In this document: piece by piece, positions 22,301 through 37,500 of the stretch | Layout of the letters: each line of letters opens with the position of its first letter | How positions within the stretch are numbered: position 1 is the first letter of the stretch | DNA from: Peronospora farinosa | Lineage: Eukaryota > Oomycota > Peronosporomycetes > Peronosporales > Peronosporaceae | Assembly (NCBI GenBank): GCA_947646735.1 | Contig: CANTFK010000479.1 | Span: 1 to 52,082, forward strand | DNA length: 52,082 bases | Direction of reading: 5' to 3' | Made by a program: the position numbers and the translations under genes | Notes under the pieces: model-generated | What the model was told of the DNA's origin: nothing | Database searches by the model: none | What the model saw: the letters and a program-made list of their open reading frames with translations, nothing else

Positions 22301-25300
22301 TTCGCATCTTACGCAAAATATGGGCATGAGATTCGCAACTGTGACTCGATAAACTACAAAAATACATCAGGAGCTCCTCAGGAGGTGCTGTACTTCACCA
22401 TGTTGCAACGCGGATGGTGTTTATTCAGTCGGCTGGTATAAACGTAGCGAAGGCATGCACCATCGCTATGCGTTACTCGGCTGTTAGACACCAAAGATAT
22501 GATGCCAACAGCTCGAGGTCCAAGGAGGATTGAGTGTGCTGGACTATCAGACGCAGCAGTACCGATTGCTCCCGTTCGTTTCTGCCGCGTACGCGATCGT
22601 ACTAACTAATTCGATTTGTTGTGCAAGCCGAGGTTTCTGGGACGAACTGATACTCACGTTGTGCTCTGAAACATGGCTGTAGGGAACCGCGTGAATCAGT
22701 TTGCTGCTGCACTGTCGGAACAAACAAAGCATGGAGATGTACATTTGCTTACCGCATGCACGTCATGAGATGTGGACTTCAGATTCTTACCACGGATCTA
22801 GCCACCACCGGCATCGAAACTGATCGTTGGGTTCGACAAGTTGTCTTGTGTCGGATGCATATCTAACCGTTTATGCTTGTGGTGATGACGGCTATCTGCT
22901 TCCAAGTGGTACATCACGGTACGCCATAATTGACGGGTTGAGGTGAGTCCGTACTTCATACTCACAATGACTCTGTTTTGTGTGTGCTTTTACAGACCTA
23001 CCGGTGCGCTGTCGTTCCTTAACAAGGCGGCTACTACATGGACTTATTGCTGTCTTTTGTATAGATTTTACTGGGAGACGCGCTGCAGACTGTCACAACG
23101 GAAGGTGACATTTGGTACTTTCCATGTTGGCGCATCTACTCTTTAATGATCGCCTTTCTCGGTGCCATTAACTGAAGTAGTGGTCTATGTCTTTGCTTTG
23201 TGGCACAAACGACCACTCGCGATGTAGACAATGGGTACTGTAGATTCAATGTGTTCGCATCTTACGCAAAATATGGGCATGAGATTCGCAACTGTGACTC
23301 GAGAAACTACAAAAATACATCAGGAGCTCCTCAGGAGGTGCTGTACTTCACCATGTTGCAACGCGGATGGTGTTTATTCAGTCGGCTGGTATAAACGTAG
23401 CGAAGGCATGCACCATCGCTATGCGTGACTCGGCTGTTAGACACCAAGGATATGATGCCAACAGCTCGAGGTCCAAGGAGGAATTGAGTGTGCTGGACTA
23501 TCAGACGCAGCAGTACCGATTGCTCCCGTTCGTTTCTGCCGCGTACGCGATCGTACTAACTAATTCGATTTGTTGTGCAAGTCGAGGTTTCTGGGACGAA
23601 CTGATACTCACGTTGTGCTCTGAAACATGGCTGTAGGGAACCGCGTGAATCAGTTTGCTGCTGCACTGTCGGAACAAACAAAGCATGGAGATGTACATTT
23701 GCTTACCGCATGCACGTCATGAGATGTGGACTTCAGATTCTTACCACGGATCTAGCCACCACCGGCATCGAAACTGATTGTTGGGTTCGATAAGTTGTCT
23801 TGTGTCGGATGCATATCTAACCGTTTATGCTTGTGGTGATGACGGCTATCTGCTTCCAAGTGGTACATCACGGTACGCCATAATTGACGGGTTGAGGTGA
23901 TTCCGTACTTCATACTCACAATGACTCTGTTTTGTGTGTGCTTTTACAGACCTACCGGTGCGCTGTCGATCCTTAACAAGGCGGCTACTACATGGACTTA
24001 TTGCTGTCTTTTGTATAGATTTTACTGGGAGACGCGCTGCAGACTGTCACAACGGAAGGTGACATTTGGTACTTTCCATGTTGGCGCATCTACTCTTTAA
24101 TGATCGCCTTTCTCGGTGCCATTAACTGAAGTAGTGGTCTATGTCTTTGCTTTGTGGCACAAACGACCACTCGCGATGTAGACAATGGGTACTGTAGATT
24201 CAATGTGTTCGCATCTTACGCAAAATATGGGCATGAGATTCGCAACTGTGACTCGAGAAACTACAAAAATACATCAGGAGCTCCTCAGGAGGTGCTGTAC
24301 TTCACCATGTTGCAACGCGGATGGTGTTTATTCAGTCGGCTGGTATAAACGTAGCGAAGGCATGCACCATCGCTATGCGTGACTCGGCTGTTAGACACCA
24401 AGGATATGATGCCAACAGCTCGAGGTCCAAGGAGGAATTGAGTGTGCTGGACTATCAGACGCAGCAGTACCGATTGCTCCCGTTCGTTTCTGCCGCGTAC
24501 GCGATCGTACTAACTAATTCGATTTGTTGTGCAAGTCGAGGTTTCTGGGACGAACTGATACTCACGTTGTGCTCTGAAACATGGCTGTAGGGAACCGCGT
24601 GAATCAGTTTGCTGCTGCACTGTCGGAACAAACAAAGCATGGAGATGTACATTTGCTTACCGCATGCACGTCATGAGATGTGGACTTCAGATTCTTACCA
24701 CGGATCTAGCCACCACCGGCATCGAAACTGATCGTTGGGTTCGACAAGTTGTCTTGTGTCGGATGCATATCTAACCGTTTATGCTTGTGGTGATGACGGC
24801 TATCTGCTTCCAAGTGGTACATCACGGTACGCCATAATTGACGGGTTGAGGTGAGTCCGTACTTCATACTCACAATGGCTCTGTTTTGTGTGTGCTTTTA
24901 CAGGCCTACCGGTGCGCTGTCGATCCTTAACAAGGCGGCTACTACATGGACTTATTGCTGTCTTTTGTATAGATTTTACTGGGAGACGCGCTGCAAACTG
25001 TCACAACGGAAGATGACATTTGGTACTTTCCATGTTGGCGCATCTACTCTTTAATGATCGCCTTTCTCGGTGCCATTAACTGAAGTAGTGGTTTATGTCT
25101 TTGCTTTGTGGCACAAACGACCACTCGCGATGTAGACAATGGGTACTGCAGATTCAATGTGTTCGCATCTTACGCAAAATATGGGCATGAGATTCGCAAC
25201 TGTGACTCGATAAACTACAAAAATACATCAGGAGCTCCTCAGGAGGTGCTGTACTTCACCATGTTGCAACGCGGATGGTGTTTATTCAGTCGGCTGGTAT

Positions 25301-27635
25301 AAACGTAGCGAAGGCATGCACCATCGCTATGCGTTACTTGGCTGTTAGACACCAAGGATATGATGCCAACAGCTCGAGGTCCAAGGAGGAATTGAGTGTG
25401 CTGGACTATCAGACGCAGCAGTACCGATTGCTCCCGTTCGTTTCTGCCGTGTACGCGATCGTACTAGCTAATTCGATTTGTTGTGCAAGTCGAGGTTTCT
25501 GGGACGAACTGATACTCACGTTGTGCTCTGAAACATGGCTCTAGGGAACCGCGTGAATCAGTTTGCTGCTGCACTGTCGGAACAAACAAAGCATGGAGAT
25601 GTACATTTGCTTACCGCATGCACGTCATGAGATGTGGACTTCAGATTCTTACCACGGATCTAGCCACCACCGGCATCGAAACTGATCGTTGGGTTCGACA
25701 AGTTGTCTTGTGTCGGATGCATATCTAACCGTTTATGCTTGTGGTGATGACGGCTATCTGCTTCCAAGTGGTACATCACGGTACGCCATAATTGACGGGT
25801 TGAGGTGAGTCCGTACTTCATACTCACAATGGCTCTGTTTTCTGTATGCTTTTACAGGCCTACCGGTGCGCTGTCGATCCTTAACAAGGCGGCTACTACA
25901 TGGACTTATTGCTGTCTTTTGTATAGATTTTACTGGGAGACGCGCTGCAAACTGTCACAACGGAAGATGACATTTGGTACTTTCCATGTTGGCGCATCTA
26001 CTCTTTAATGATCGCCTTTCTCGGTGCCATTAACTGAAGTAGTGGTTTATGTCTTTGCTTTGTGGCACAAACGACCACTCGCGATGTAGACAATGGGTAC
26101 TGCAGATTCAATGTGTTCGCATCTTACGCAAAATATGGGCATGAGATTCGCAACTGTGACTCGAGAAACTACAAAAATACATCAGGAGCTCCTCAGGAGG
26201 TGCTGTACTTCACCATGTTGCAACGCGGATGGTGTTTATTCAGTCGGCTGGTATAAACGTAGCGAAGGCATGCACCATCGCTATGCGTGACTCGGCTGTT
26301 AGACACCAAGGATATGATGCCAACAGCTCGAGGTCCAAGGAGGAATTGAGTGTGCTGGACTATCAGACGCAGCAGTACCGATTGCTCCCGTTCGTTTCTG
26401 CCGTGTACGCGATCGTACTAACTAATTCGATTTGTTGTGCAAGTCGAGGTTTCTGGGACGAACTGATACTCACGTTGTGCTCTGAAACATGGCTCTAGGG
26501 AACCGCGTGAATCAGTTTGCTGCTGCACTGTCGGAACAAACAAAGCATGGAGATGTACATTTGCTTACCGCATGCACGTCATGAGATGTGGACTTCAGAT
26601 TCTTACCACGGATCTAGCCACCACCGGCATCGAAACTGATCGTTGGGTTCGACAAGTTGTCTTGTGTCGGATGCATATCTAACCGTTTATGCTTGTGGTG
26701 ATGACGGCTATCTGCTTCCAAGTGGTACATCACGGTACGCCATAATTGACGGGTTGAGGTGAGTCCGTGCTTCATACTCACAATGACTCTGTTTTCTGTA
26801 TGCTTTTACAGGCCTACCGGTGCGCTGTCGATCCATAACAAAGCGGCTACTACATGTACCTATTGCTGTCTTTTGTATAGATTTTACTGGGAGACGCGCT
26901 GCAGAATGTCACAACGGAAGGTGACATTTGGTGCTTTCCATGTTGGCGCATCTACTCTTTAATGATCGCCTTTCTCGGTGCCATTAACTGAAGTAGTGGT
27001 CTATGTCTTTGCTTTGTGGCACAAACGACCACTCGCGATGTAGACAATGGGTACTGTAGATTCAATGTGTTCGCATCTTACGCAAAATATGGGCATGAGA
27101 TTCGCAACTGTGACTCGAGAAACTACAAAAATACATCAGGAGCTCCTCAGGAGGTGCTGTACTTCACCATGTTGCAACGCGGATGGTGTTTATTCAGTCG
27201 GCTGGTATAAACGTAGCGAAGGCATGCACCATCGCTATGCGTGACTCGGCTGTTAGACACCAAAGATATGATGCTAACAGCTCGAGGTCCAAGGAGGAAT
27301 TGAGTGTGCTGGACTATCAGACGCAGCAGTACCGATTGCTCCCGTTCGTTTCTGCCGCGTACGCGATCGTACTAACTAATTCGATTTGTTGTGCAAGTCG
27401 AGGTTTCTGGGACGAACTGATACTCACGTTGTGCTCTGAAACATGGCTGTAGGGAACCGCGTGAATCAGTTTGCTGCTGCACTGTCGGAACAAACAAAGC
27501 ATGGAGATGTACATTTGCTTACCGCATGCACGTCATGAGATGTGGACTTCAGATTCTTACCACGGATCTAGCCACCACCGGCATGGAAACTGATTGTTGG
27601 GTTCGACAAGTTGTCTTGTGTCGGATGCATATCTA
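16321..27635 (+). repeat. Short-type sub-array (953-954-bp acyl-CoA oxidase units)
   Basis: Units here share the short form AACCGTTTATGC between the TTGIETDRW and ACGDDGY segments. Units with GGAATTG are 954 bp and units with GGATTG are 953 bp. Other variants (CGATAAAC against CGAGAAAC, CTGTATGC against GTGTGTGC in the intron, TTCCTTAAC against ATCCATAAC after it) are mixed among neighbours rather than ordered. Confidence 0.9.
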
Positions 27636-30600
27636 ACCGAATTTATGCTTGTGGTGATGACGGCTATCTGCTTCCAAGTGGTACATCACAGTACGCCATA
27701 ATTGACGGGTTGAGGTGAGTCCGTACTTCATACTCACAATGACTCTGTTTTCTGTATGCTTTTACAGGCCTACCGGTGCGCTGTCGATCCATAACAAAGC
27801 GGCTACTACATGTACCTATTGCTGTCTTTTGTATAGATTTTACTGGGAGACGCGCTGCAGAATGTCACAACGGAAGGTGACATTTGGTGCTTTCCATGTT
27901 GGCGCATCTACTCTTTAATGATCGCCTTTCTCGGTGCCATTAACTGAAGTAGTGGTCTATGTCTTTGCTTTGTGGCACAAACGACCACTCGCGATGTAGA
28001 CAATGGGTACTGTAGATTCAATGTGTTCGCATCTTACGCAAAATATGGGCATGAGATTCGCAACTGTGACTCGAGAAACTACAAAAATACATCAGGAGCT
28101 CCTCAGGAGGTGCTGTACTTCACCATGTTGCAACGCGGATGGTGTTTATTCAGTCGGCTGGTATAAACGTAGCGAAGGCATGCACCATCGCTATGCGTGA
28201 CTCGGCTGTTAGACACCAAAGATATGATGCTAACAGCTCGAGGTCCAAGGAGGAATTGAGTGTGCTGGACTATCAGACGCAGCAGTACCGATTGCTCCCG
28301 TTCGTTTCTGCCGCGTACGCGATCGTACTAACTAATTCGATTTGTTGTGCAAGTCGAGGTTTCTGGGACGAACTGATACTCACGTTGTGCTCTGAAACAT
28401 GGCTGTAGGGAACCGCGTGAATCAGTTTGCTGCTGCACTGTCGGAACAAACAAAGCATGGAGATGTACATTTGCTTACCGCATGCACGTCATGAGATGTG
28501 GACTTCAGATTCTTACCACGGATCTAGCCACCACCGGCATCGAAACTGATCGTTGGGTTCGACAAGTTGTCTTGTGTCGGATGCATATCTAACCCAAGGG
28601 ATAATTTTATGCTTGTGGTGATGACGGCTATCTGCTTCCAAGTGGTACATCACGGTACGCCATAATTGACGGGTTGAGGTGAGTCCGTACTTCATACTCA
28701 CAATGACTCTGTTTTGTGTGTGCTTTTACAGACCTACCGGTGCGCTGTCGTTCCTTAACAAGGCGGCTACTACATGGACTTATTGCTGTCTTTTGTATAG
28801 ATTTTACTGGGAGACGCGCTGCAAACTGTCACAACGGAAGATGACATTTGGTGCTTTCCATGTTGGCGCATCTACTCTTTAATGATCGCCTTTCTCGGTG
28901 CCATTAACTGAAGTAGTGGTTTATGTCTTTGCTTTGTGGCACAAACGACCACTCGCGATGTAGACAATGGGTACTGTAGATTCAATGTGTTCGCATCTTA
29001 CGCAAAATATGGGCATGAGATTCGCAACTGTGACTCGAGAAACTACAAAAATACATCAGGAGCTCCTCAGGAGGTGCTGTACTTCACCATGTTGCAACGC
29101 GGATGGTGTTTATTCAGTCGGCTGGTATAAACGTAGCGAAGGCATGCACCATCGCTATGCGTGACTCGGCTGTTAGACACCAAGGATATGATGCCAACAG
29201 CTCGAGGTCCAAGGAGGAATTGAGTGTGCTGGACTATCAGACGCAGCAGTACCGATTGCTCCCGTTCGTTTCTGCCGCGTACGCGATCGTACTAACTAAT
29301 TCGATTTGTTGTGCAAGTCGAGGTTTCTGGGACGAACTGATACTCACGTTGTGCTCTGAAACATGGCTGTAGGGAACCGCGTGAATCAGTTTGCTGCTGC
29401 ACTGTCGGAACAAACAAAGCATGGAGATGTACATTTGCTTACCGCATGCACGTCATGAGATGTGGACTTCAGATTCTTACCACGGATCTAGCCACCACCG
29501 GCATCGAAACTGATTGTTGGGTTCGATAAGTTGTCTTGTGTCGGATGCATATCTAACCAATGTGTGATAATTTTATGCTTGTGGTGATGACGGCTATCTG
29601 CTTCCAAGTGGTACATCACGGTACGCCATAATTGACGGGTTGAGGTGATTCCGTACTTCATACTCACAATGACTCTGTTTTGTGTGTGCTTTTACAGACC
29701 TACCGGTGCGCTGTCGATCCTTAACAAGGCGGCTACTACATGGACTTATTGCTGTCTTTTGTATAGATTTTACTGGGAGACGCGCTGCAGACTGTCACAA
29801 CGGAAGGTGACATTTGGTACTTTCCATGTTGGCGCATCTACTCTTTAATGATCGCCTTTCTCGGTGCCATTAACTGAAGTAGTGGTCTATGTCTTTGCTT
29901 TGTGGCACAAACGACCACTCGCGATGTAGACAATGGGTACTGTAGATTCAATGTGTTCGCATCTTACGCAAAATATGGGCATGAGATTCGCAACTGTGAC
30001 TCGAGAAACTACAAAAATACATCAGGAGCTCCTCAGGAGGTGCTGTACTTCACCATGTTGCAACGCGGATGGTGTTTATTCAGTCGGCTGGTATAAACGT
30101 AGCGAAGGCATGCACCATCGCTATGCGTGACTCGGCTGTTAGACACCAAAGATATGATGCTAACAGCTCGAGGTCCAAGGAGGAATTGAGTGTGCTGGAC
30201 TATCAGACGCAGCAGTACCGATTGCTCCCGTTCGTTTCTGCCGCGTACGCGATCGTACTAACTAATTCGATTTGTTGTGCAAGTCGAGGTTTCTGGGACG
30301 AACTGATACTCACGTTGTGCTCTGAAACATGGCTGTAGGGAACCGCGTGAATCAGTTTGCTGCTGCACTGTCGGAACAAACAAAGCATGGAGATGTACAT
30401 TTGCTTACCGCATGCACGTCATGAGATGTGGACTTCAGATTCTTACCACGGATCTAGCCACCACCGGCATCGAAACTGATCGTTGGGTTCGACAAGTTGT
30501 CTTGTGTCGGATGCATATCTAACCCAATGTGTGATAATCTTTATGCTTGTGGTGATGACGGCTATCTGCTTCCAAGTGGTACATCACGGTACGCCATAAT

Positions 30601-31510
30601 TGACGGGTTGAGGTGAGTCCGTACTTCATACTCACAATGACTCTGTTTTGTGTGTGCTTTTACAGACCTACCGGTGCGCTGTCGTTCCTTAACAAGGCGG
30701 CTACTACATGGACTTATTGCTGTCTTTTGTATAGATTTTACTGGGAGACGCGCTGCAAACTGTCACAACGGAAGGTGACATTTGGTGCTTTCCATGTTGG
30801 CGCATCTACTCTTTAATGATCGCCTTTCTCGGTGCCATTAACTGAAGTAGTGGTTTATGTCTTTGCTTTGTGGCACAAACGACCACTCGCGATGTAGACA
30901 ATGGGTACTGTAGATTCAATGTGTTCGCATCTTACGCAAAATATGGGCATGAGATTCGCAACTGTGACTCGAGAAACTACAAAAATACATCAGGAGCTCC
31001 TCAGGAGGTGCTGTACTTCACCATGTTGCAACGCGGATGGTGTTTATTCAGTCGGCTGGTATAAACGTAGCGAAGGCATGCACCATCGCTATGCGTGACT
31101 CGGCTGTTAGACACCAAGGATATGATGCCAACAGCTCGAGGTCCAAGGAGGAATTGAGTGTGCTGGACTATCAGACGCAGCAGTACCGATTGCTCCCGTT
31201 CGTTTCTGCCGCGTACGCGATCGTACTAACTAATTCGATTTGTTGTGCAAGTCGAGGTTTCTGGGACGAACTGATACTCACGTTGTGCTCTGAAACATGG
31301 CTGTAGGGAACCGCGTGAATCAGTTTGCTGCTGCACTGTCGGAACAAACAAAGCATGGAGATGTACATTTGCTTACCGCATGCACGTCATGAGATGTGGA
31401 CTTCAGATTCTTACCACGGATCTAGCCACCACCGGCATCGAAACTGATTGTTGGGTTCGATAAGTTGTCTTGTGTCGGATGCATATCTAACCCAATGTGG
31501 ATAATCTTTA
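27635..31510 (+). repeat. Transitional units with graded length at one site
   Basis: Between CTAACC and TTTATGC the sequence grows from unit to unit: AACCGAATTTATGC at about 27635 (+2 relative to the short form), AACCCAAGGGATAATTTT at 28591 (+10), AACCAATGTGTGATAATTTT at 29557 (+12), AACCCAATGTGTGATAATC at 30521 (+14), and AACCCAATGTGGATAATC at 31489 (+13). Unit lengths 956, 964, 966, 968 and 967 agree exactly with these changes. Confidence 0.9.
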
Positions 31511-34500
31511 TGCTTGTGGTGATGACGGCTATCTGCTTCCAAGTGGTACATCACGGTACGCCATAATTGACGGGTTGAGGTGATTCCGTACTTCATACTC
31601 ACAATGACTCTGTTTTGTGTGTGCTTTTACAGACCTACCGGTGCGCTGTCGATCCTTAACAAGGCGGCTACTACATGGACTTATTGTTGTCTTTTGTATA
31701 GATTTTACTGGGAGACGCGCTGCAGACTGTCACAACGGAAGGTGACATTTGGTACTTTCCATGTTGGCGCATCTACTCTTTAATGATCGCCTTTCTCGGT
31801 GCCATTAACTGAAGTAGTGGTTTATGTCTTTGCTTTGTGGCACAAACGACCACTCGCGATGTAGACAATGGGTACTGCAGATTCAATGTGTTCGCATCTT
31901 ACGCAAAATATGGGCATGAGATTCGCAACTGTGACTCGAGAAACTACAAAAATACATCAGGAGCTCCTCAGGAGGTGCTGTACTTCACCATGTTGCAACG
32001 CGGATGGTGTTTATTCAGTCGGCTGGTATAAACGTAGCGAAGGCATGCACCATCGCTATGCGTGACTCGGCTGTTAGACACCAAGGATATGATGCCAACA
32101 GCTCGAGGTCCAAGGAGGAATTGAGTGTGCTGGACTATCAGACGCAGCAGTACCGATTGCTCCCGTTCGTTTCTGCCGCGTACGCGATCGTACTAACTAA
32201 TTCGATTTGTTGTGCAAGTCGAGGTTTCTGGGACGAACTGATACTCACGTTGTGCTCTGAAACATGGCTGTAGGGAACCGCGTGAATCAGTTTGCTGCTG
32301 CACTGTCGGAACAAACAAAGCATGGAGATGTACATTTGCTTACCGCATGCACGTCATGAGATGTGGACTTCAGATTCTTACCACGGATCTAGCCACCACC
32401 GGCATGGAAACTGATTGTTGGGTTCGACAAGTTGTCTTGTGTCGGATGCATATCTAACCCAATGTGTGATAATCTTTATGCTTGTGGTGATGACGGCTAT
32501 TTGCTTCCAAGTGGTACATCACGGTACGCCATAATTGACGGGTTGAGGTGATTCCGTACTTCATACTCACAATGACTCTGTTTTGTGTGTGCTTTTACAG
32601 ACCTACCGGTGCGCTGTCGTTCCTTAACAAGGCGGCTACTACATGGACTTATTGTTGTCTTTTGTATAGATTTTACTGGGAGACGCGCTGCAGACTGTCA
32701 CAACGGAAGGTGACATTTGGTGCTTTCCATGTTGGCGCATCTACTCTTTAATGATCGCCTTTCTCGGTGCCATTAACTGAAGTAGTGGTCTATACCTTTG
32801 CTTTGTGGCACAAACGACCACTCGCGATGTAGACAATGGGTACTGTAGATTCAATGTGTTCGCATCTTACGCAAAATATGGGCATGAGATTCGCAACTGT
32901 GACTCGAGAAACTACAAAAATACATCAGGAGCTCCTCAGGAGGTGCTGTACTTCACCATGTTGCAACGCGGATGGTGTTTATTCAGTCGGCTGGTATAAA
33001 CGTAGCGAAGGCATGCACCATCGCTATGCGTTACTCGGCTGTTAGACACCAAGGATATGATGCCAACAGCTCGAGGTCCAAGGAGGAATTGAGTGTGCTG
33101 GACTATCAGACGCAGCAGTACCGATTGCTCCCGTTCGTTTCTGCCGCGTACGCGATCGTACTAACTAATTCGATTTGTTGTGCAAGTCGAGGTTTCTGGG
33201 ACGAACTGATACTCACGTTGTGCTCTGAAACATGGCTGTAGGGAACCGCGTGAATCAGTTTGCTGCTGCACTGTCGGAACAAACAAAGCATGGAGATGTA
33301 CATTTGCTTACCGCATGCACGTCATGAGATGTGGACTTCAGATTCTTACCACGGATCTAGCCACCACCGGCATTGAAACTGATTGTTGGGTTCGATAAGT
33401 TGTCTTGGGTCGGATGCATATCTAACCCAATGTGTGATAATCTTTATGCTTGTGGTGATGACGGCTATCTGCTTCCAAGTGGTACATCACAGTACGCCAT
33501 AATTGACGGGTTGAGGTGAGTCCGTACTTCATACTCACAATGACTCTGTTTTGTGTGTGCTTTTACAGGCCTACCGGTGCGCTGTCGTTCCTTAACAAGG
33601 CGGCTACTACATGGACTTATTGTTGTCTTTTGTATAGATTTTACTGGGAGACGCGCTGCAGACTGTCACAACGGAAGGTGACATTTGGTGCTGTCCATGT
33701 TGGCGCATCTACTCTTTAATGATAGCCTTTCTCGGTGCCATTAACTGAAGTAGTGGTCTATGTCTTTGCTTTTTGGCACAAACGACCACTCGCGATGTAG
33801 ACAATGGGTACTGTAGATTCAATGTGCTCGCATCTTACGCAAAATATGGGCATGAGATTCGCAACTGTGACTCGAGAAACTACAAAAATACATCAGGAGC
33901 TCCTCAGGAGGTGCTGTACTTCACCATGTTGCAACGCGGATGGTGTTTATTCAGTCGGTCGGTATAAGCGTAGCGAAGGCATGCACCATCGCTATGCGTT
34001 ACTCGGCTGTTAGACACCAAAGATATGATGCCAACAGCTCGAGGTCCAAGGAGGATTGAGTGTGCTAGACTATCAGATGCAGCAGTACCGATTGCTCCCG
34101 TTCGTTTCTGCCGCGTACGCGATCGTACTAACTAATTCGATTTGTTGTGCAAGTCGAGGTTTCTGGGACGAACTGATACTCACGTTGTGCTCTGAAACAT
34201 GGCTCTAGAGAACCGCGTGAATCAGTTTGCTGCTGCACTGTCGGAACAAACAAAGCATGGAGATGTACATTTGCTTACCGCATGCACGTCATGAGATGTG
34301 GACTTCAGATTCTTACCACGGATCTAGCCACCACCGGCATCGAAACTGATCGTTGGGTTCGACAAGTTGTCTTGTGTCGGATGCATATCTAACCCAATGT
34401 GTGATAATCTTTATGCTTGTGGTGATGACGGCTATCTGCTTCCAAGTGGTACATCACGGTACGCCATAATTGACGGGTTGAGGTGAGTCCGTGCTTCATA

Positions 34501-37500
34501 CTCACAATGACTCTGTTTTCTGTATGCTTTTACAGGCCTACCGGTGCGCTGTCGATCCATAACAAAGCGGCTACTACATGTACCTATTGTTGTCTTTTGT
34601 ATAGATTTTACTGGGAGACGCGCTGCAGACTGTCACAACGGAAGGTGACATGTGGTGCTTTCCATGTTGGCGCATCTACTCTTTAATGATCGCCTTTCTC
34701 GGTGCCATTAACTGAAGTAGTGGTCTATGTCTTTGCTTTGTGGCACAAACGACCACTCGCGATGTAGACAATGGGTACTGTAGATTCAATGTGTTCGCAT
34801 CTTACGCAAAATATGGGCATGAGATTCGCAACTGTGACTCGAGAAACTACAAAAATACATCAGGAGCTCCTCAGGAGGTGCTGTACTTCACCATGTTGCA
34901 ACGCGGATGGTGTTTATTCAGTCGGTCGGTATAAGCGTAGCGAAGGCATGCACCATCGCTATGCGTTACTCGGCTGTTAGACACCAAGGATATGATGCCA
35001 ACAGCTCGAGGTCCAAGGAGGATTGAGTGTGCTGGACTATCAGATGCAGCAGTACCGATTGCTCCCGTTCGTTTCTGCCGCGTACGCGATCGTACTAACT
35101 AATTCGATTTGTTGTGCAAGTCGAGGTTTCTGGGACGAACTGATACTCACGTTGTGCTCTGAAACATGGCTCTAGGGAACCGCGTGAATCAGTTTGCTGC
35201 TGCACTGTCGGAACAAACAAAGCATGGAGATGTACATTTGCTTACCGCATGCACGTCATGAGATGTGGACTTCAGATTCTTACCACGGATCTAGCCACCA
35301 CCGGCATCGAAACTGATTGTTGGGTTCGACAAGTTGTCTTGTGCCGGATGCATATCTAACCCAATGTGTGATAATCTTTATGCTTGTGGTGATGACGGCT
35401 ATCTGCTTCCAAGTGGTACATCACGGTACGCCATAATTGACGGGTTGAGGTGAGTCCGTACTTCATACTCACAATGACTCTGTTTTGTGTGTGCTTTTAC
35501 AGGCCTACCGGTGCGCTGTCGTTCCTTAACAAGGCGGCTACTACATGGACTTATTGTTGTCTTTTGTATAGATTTTACTGGGAGACGCGCTGCAGACTGT
35601 CACAACGGAAGGTGACATTTGGTGCTTTCCATGTTGGCGCATCTACTCTTTAATGATCGCCTTTCTCGGTGCCATTAACTGAAGTAGTGGTCTATACCTT
35701 TGCTTTTTGGCACAAACGACCACTCGCGATGTAGACAATGGGTACTGTAGATTCAATGTGTTCGCATCTTACGCAAAATATGGGCATGAGATTCGCAACT
35801 GTGACTCGAGAAACTACAAAAATACATCAGGAGCTCCTCAGGAGGTGCTGTACTTCACCATGTTGCAACGCGGATGGTGTTTATTCAGTCGGCTGGTATA
35901 AACGTAGCGAAGGCATGCACCATCGCTATGCGTTACTCGGCTGTTAGACACCAAGGATATGATGCCAACAGCTCGAGGTCCAAGGAGGAATTGAGTGTGC
36001 TGGACTATCAGACGCAGCAGTACCGATTGCTCCCGTTCGTTTCTGCCGCGTACGCGATCGTACTAACTAATTCGATTTGTTGTGCAAGTCGAGGTTTCTG
36101 GGACGAACTGATACTCACGTTGTGCTCTGAAACATGGCTGTAGGGAACCGCGTGAATCAGTTTGCTGCTGCACTGTCGGAACAAACAAAGCATGGAGATG
36201 TACATTTGCTTACCGCATGCACGTCATGAGATGTGGACTTCAGATTCTTACCACGGATCTAGCCACCACCGGCATGGAAACTGATTGTTGGGTTCGACAA
36301 GTTGTCTTGTGTCGGATGCATATCTAACCCAATGTGTGATAATCTTTATGCTTGTGGTGATGACGGCTATTTGCTTCCAAGTGGTACATCACGGTACGCC
36401 ATAATTGACGGGTTGAGGTGATTCCGTACTTCATACTCACAATGACTCTGTTTTGTGTGTGCTTTTACAGGCCTACCGGTGCGCTGTCGTTCCTTAACAA
36501 GGCGGCTACTACATGGACTTATTGTTGTCTTTTGTATAGATTTTACTGGGAGACGCGCTGCAGACTGTCACAACGGAAGGTGACATTTGGTGCTTTCCAT
36601 GTTGGCGCATCTACTCTTTAATGATCGCCTTTCTCGGTGCCATTAACTGAAGTAGTGGTCTATACCTTTGCTTTGTGGCACAAACGACCACTCGCGATGT
36701 AGACAATGGGTACTGTAGATTCAATGTGTTCGCATCTTACGCAAAATATGGGCATGAGATTCGCAACTGTGACTCAAGAAACTACAAAAATACATCAGGA
36801 GCTCCTCAGGAGGTGCTGTACTTCACCATGTTGCAACGCGGATGGTGTTTATTCAGTCGGTCGGTATAAGCGTAGCGAAGGCATGCACCATCGCTATGCG
36901 TTACTCGGCTGTTAGATACCAAGGATATGATGCCAACAGCTCGAGGTCCAAGGAGGATTGAGTGTGCTAGACTATCAGATGCAGCAGTACCGATTGCTCC
37001 CGTTCGTTTCTGCCGCGTACGCGATCGTACTAACTAATTCGATTTGTTGTGCAAGTCGAGGTTTCTGGGACGAACTGATACTCACGTTGTGCTCTGAAAC
37101 ATGGCTCTAGGGAACCGCGTGAATCAGTTTGCTGCTGCACTGTCGGAACAAACAAAGCATGGAGATGTACATTTGCTTACCGCATGCACGTCATGAGATG
37201 TGGACTTCAGATTCTTACCACGGATCTAGCCACCACCGGCATGGAAACTGATTGTTGGGTTCGACAAGTTGTCTTGTGTCGGATGCATATCTAACCCAAT
37301 GTGTGATAATCTTTATGCTTGTGGTGATGACGGCTATCTGCTTCCAAGTGGTACATCACGGTACGCCATAATTGACGGGTTGAGGTGAGTCCGTACTTCA
37401 TACTCACAATGACTCTGTTTTGTGTGTGCTTTTACAGGCCTACCGGTGCGCTGTCGATCCTTAACAAGGCGGCTACTACATGGACTTATTGTTGTCTTTT

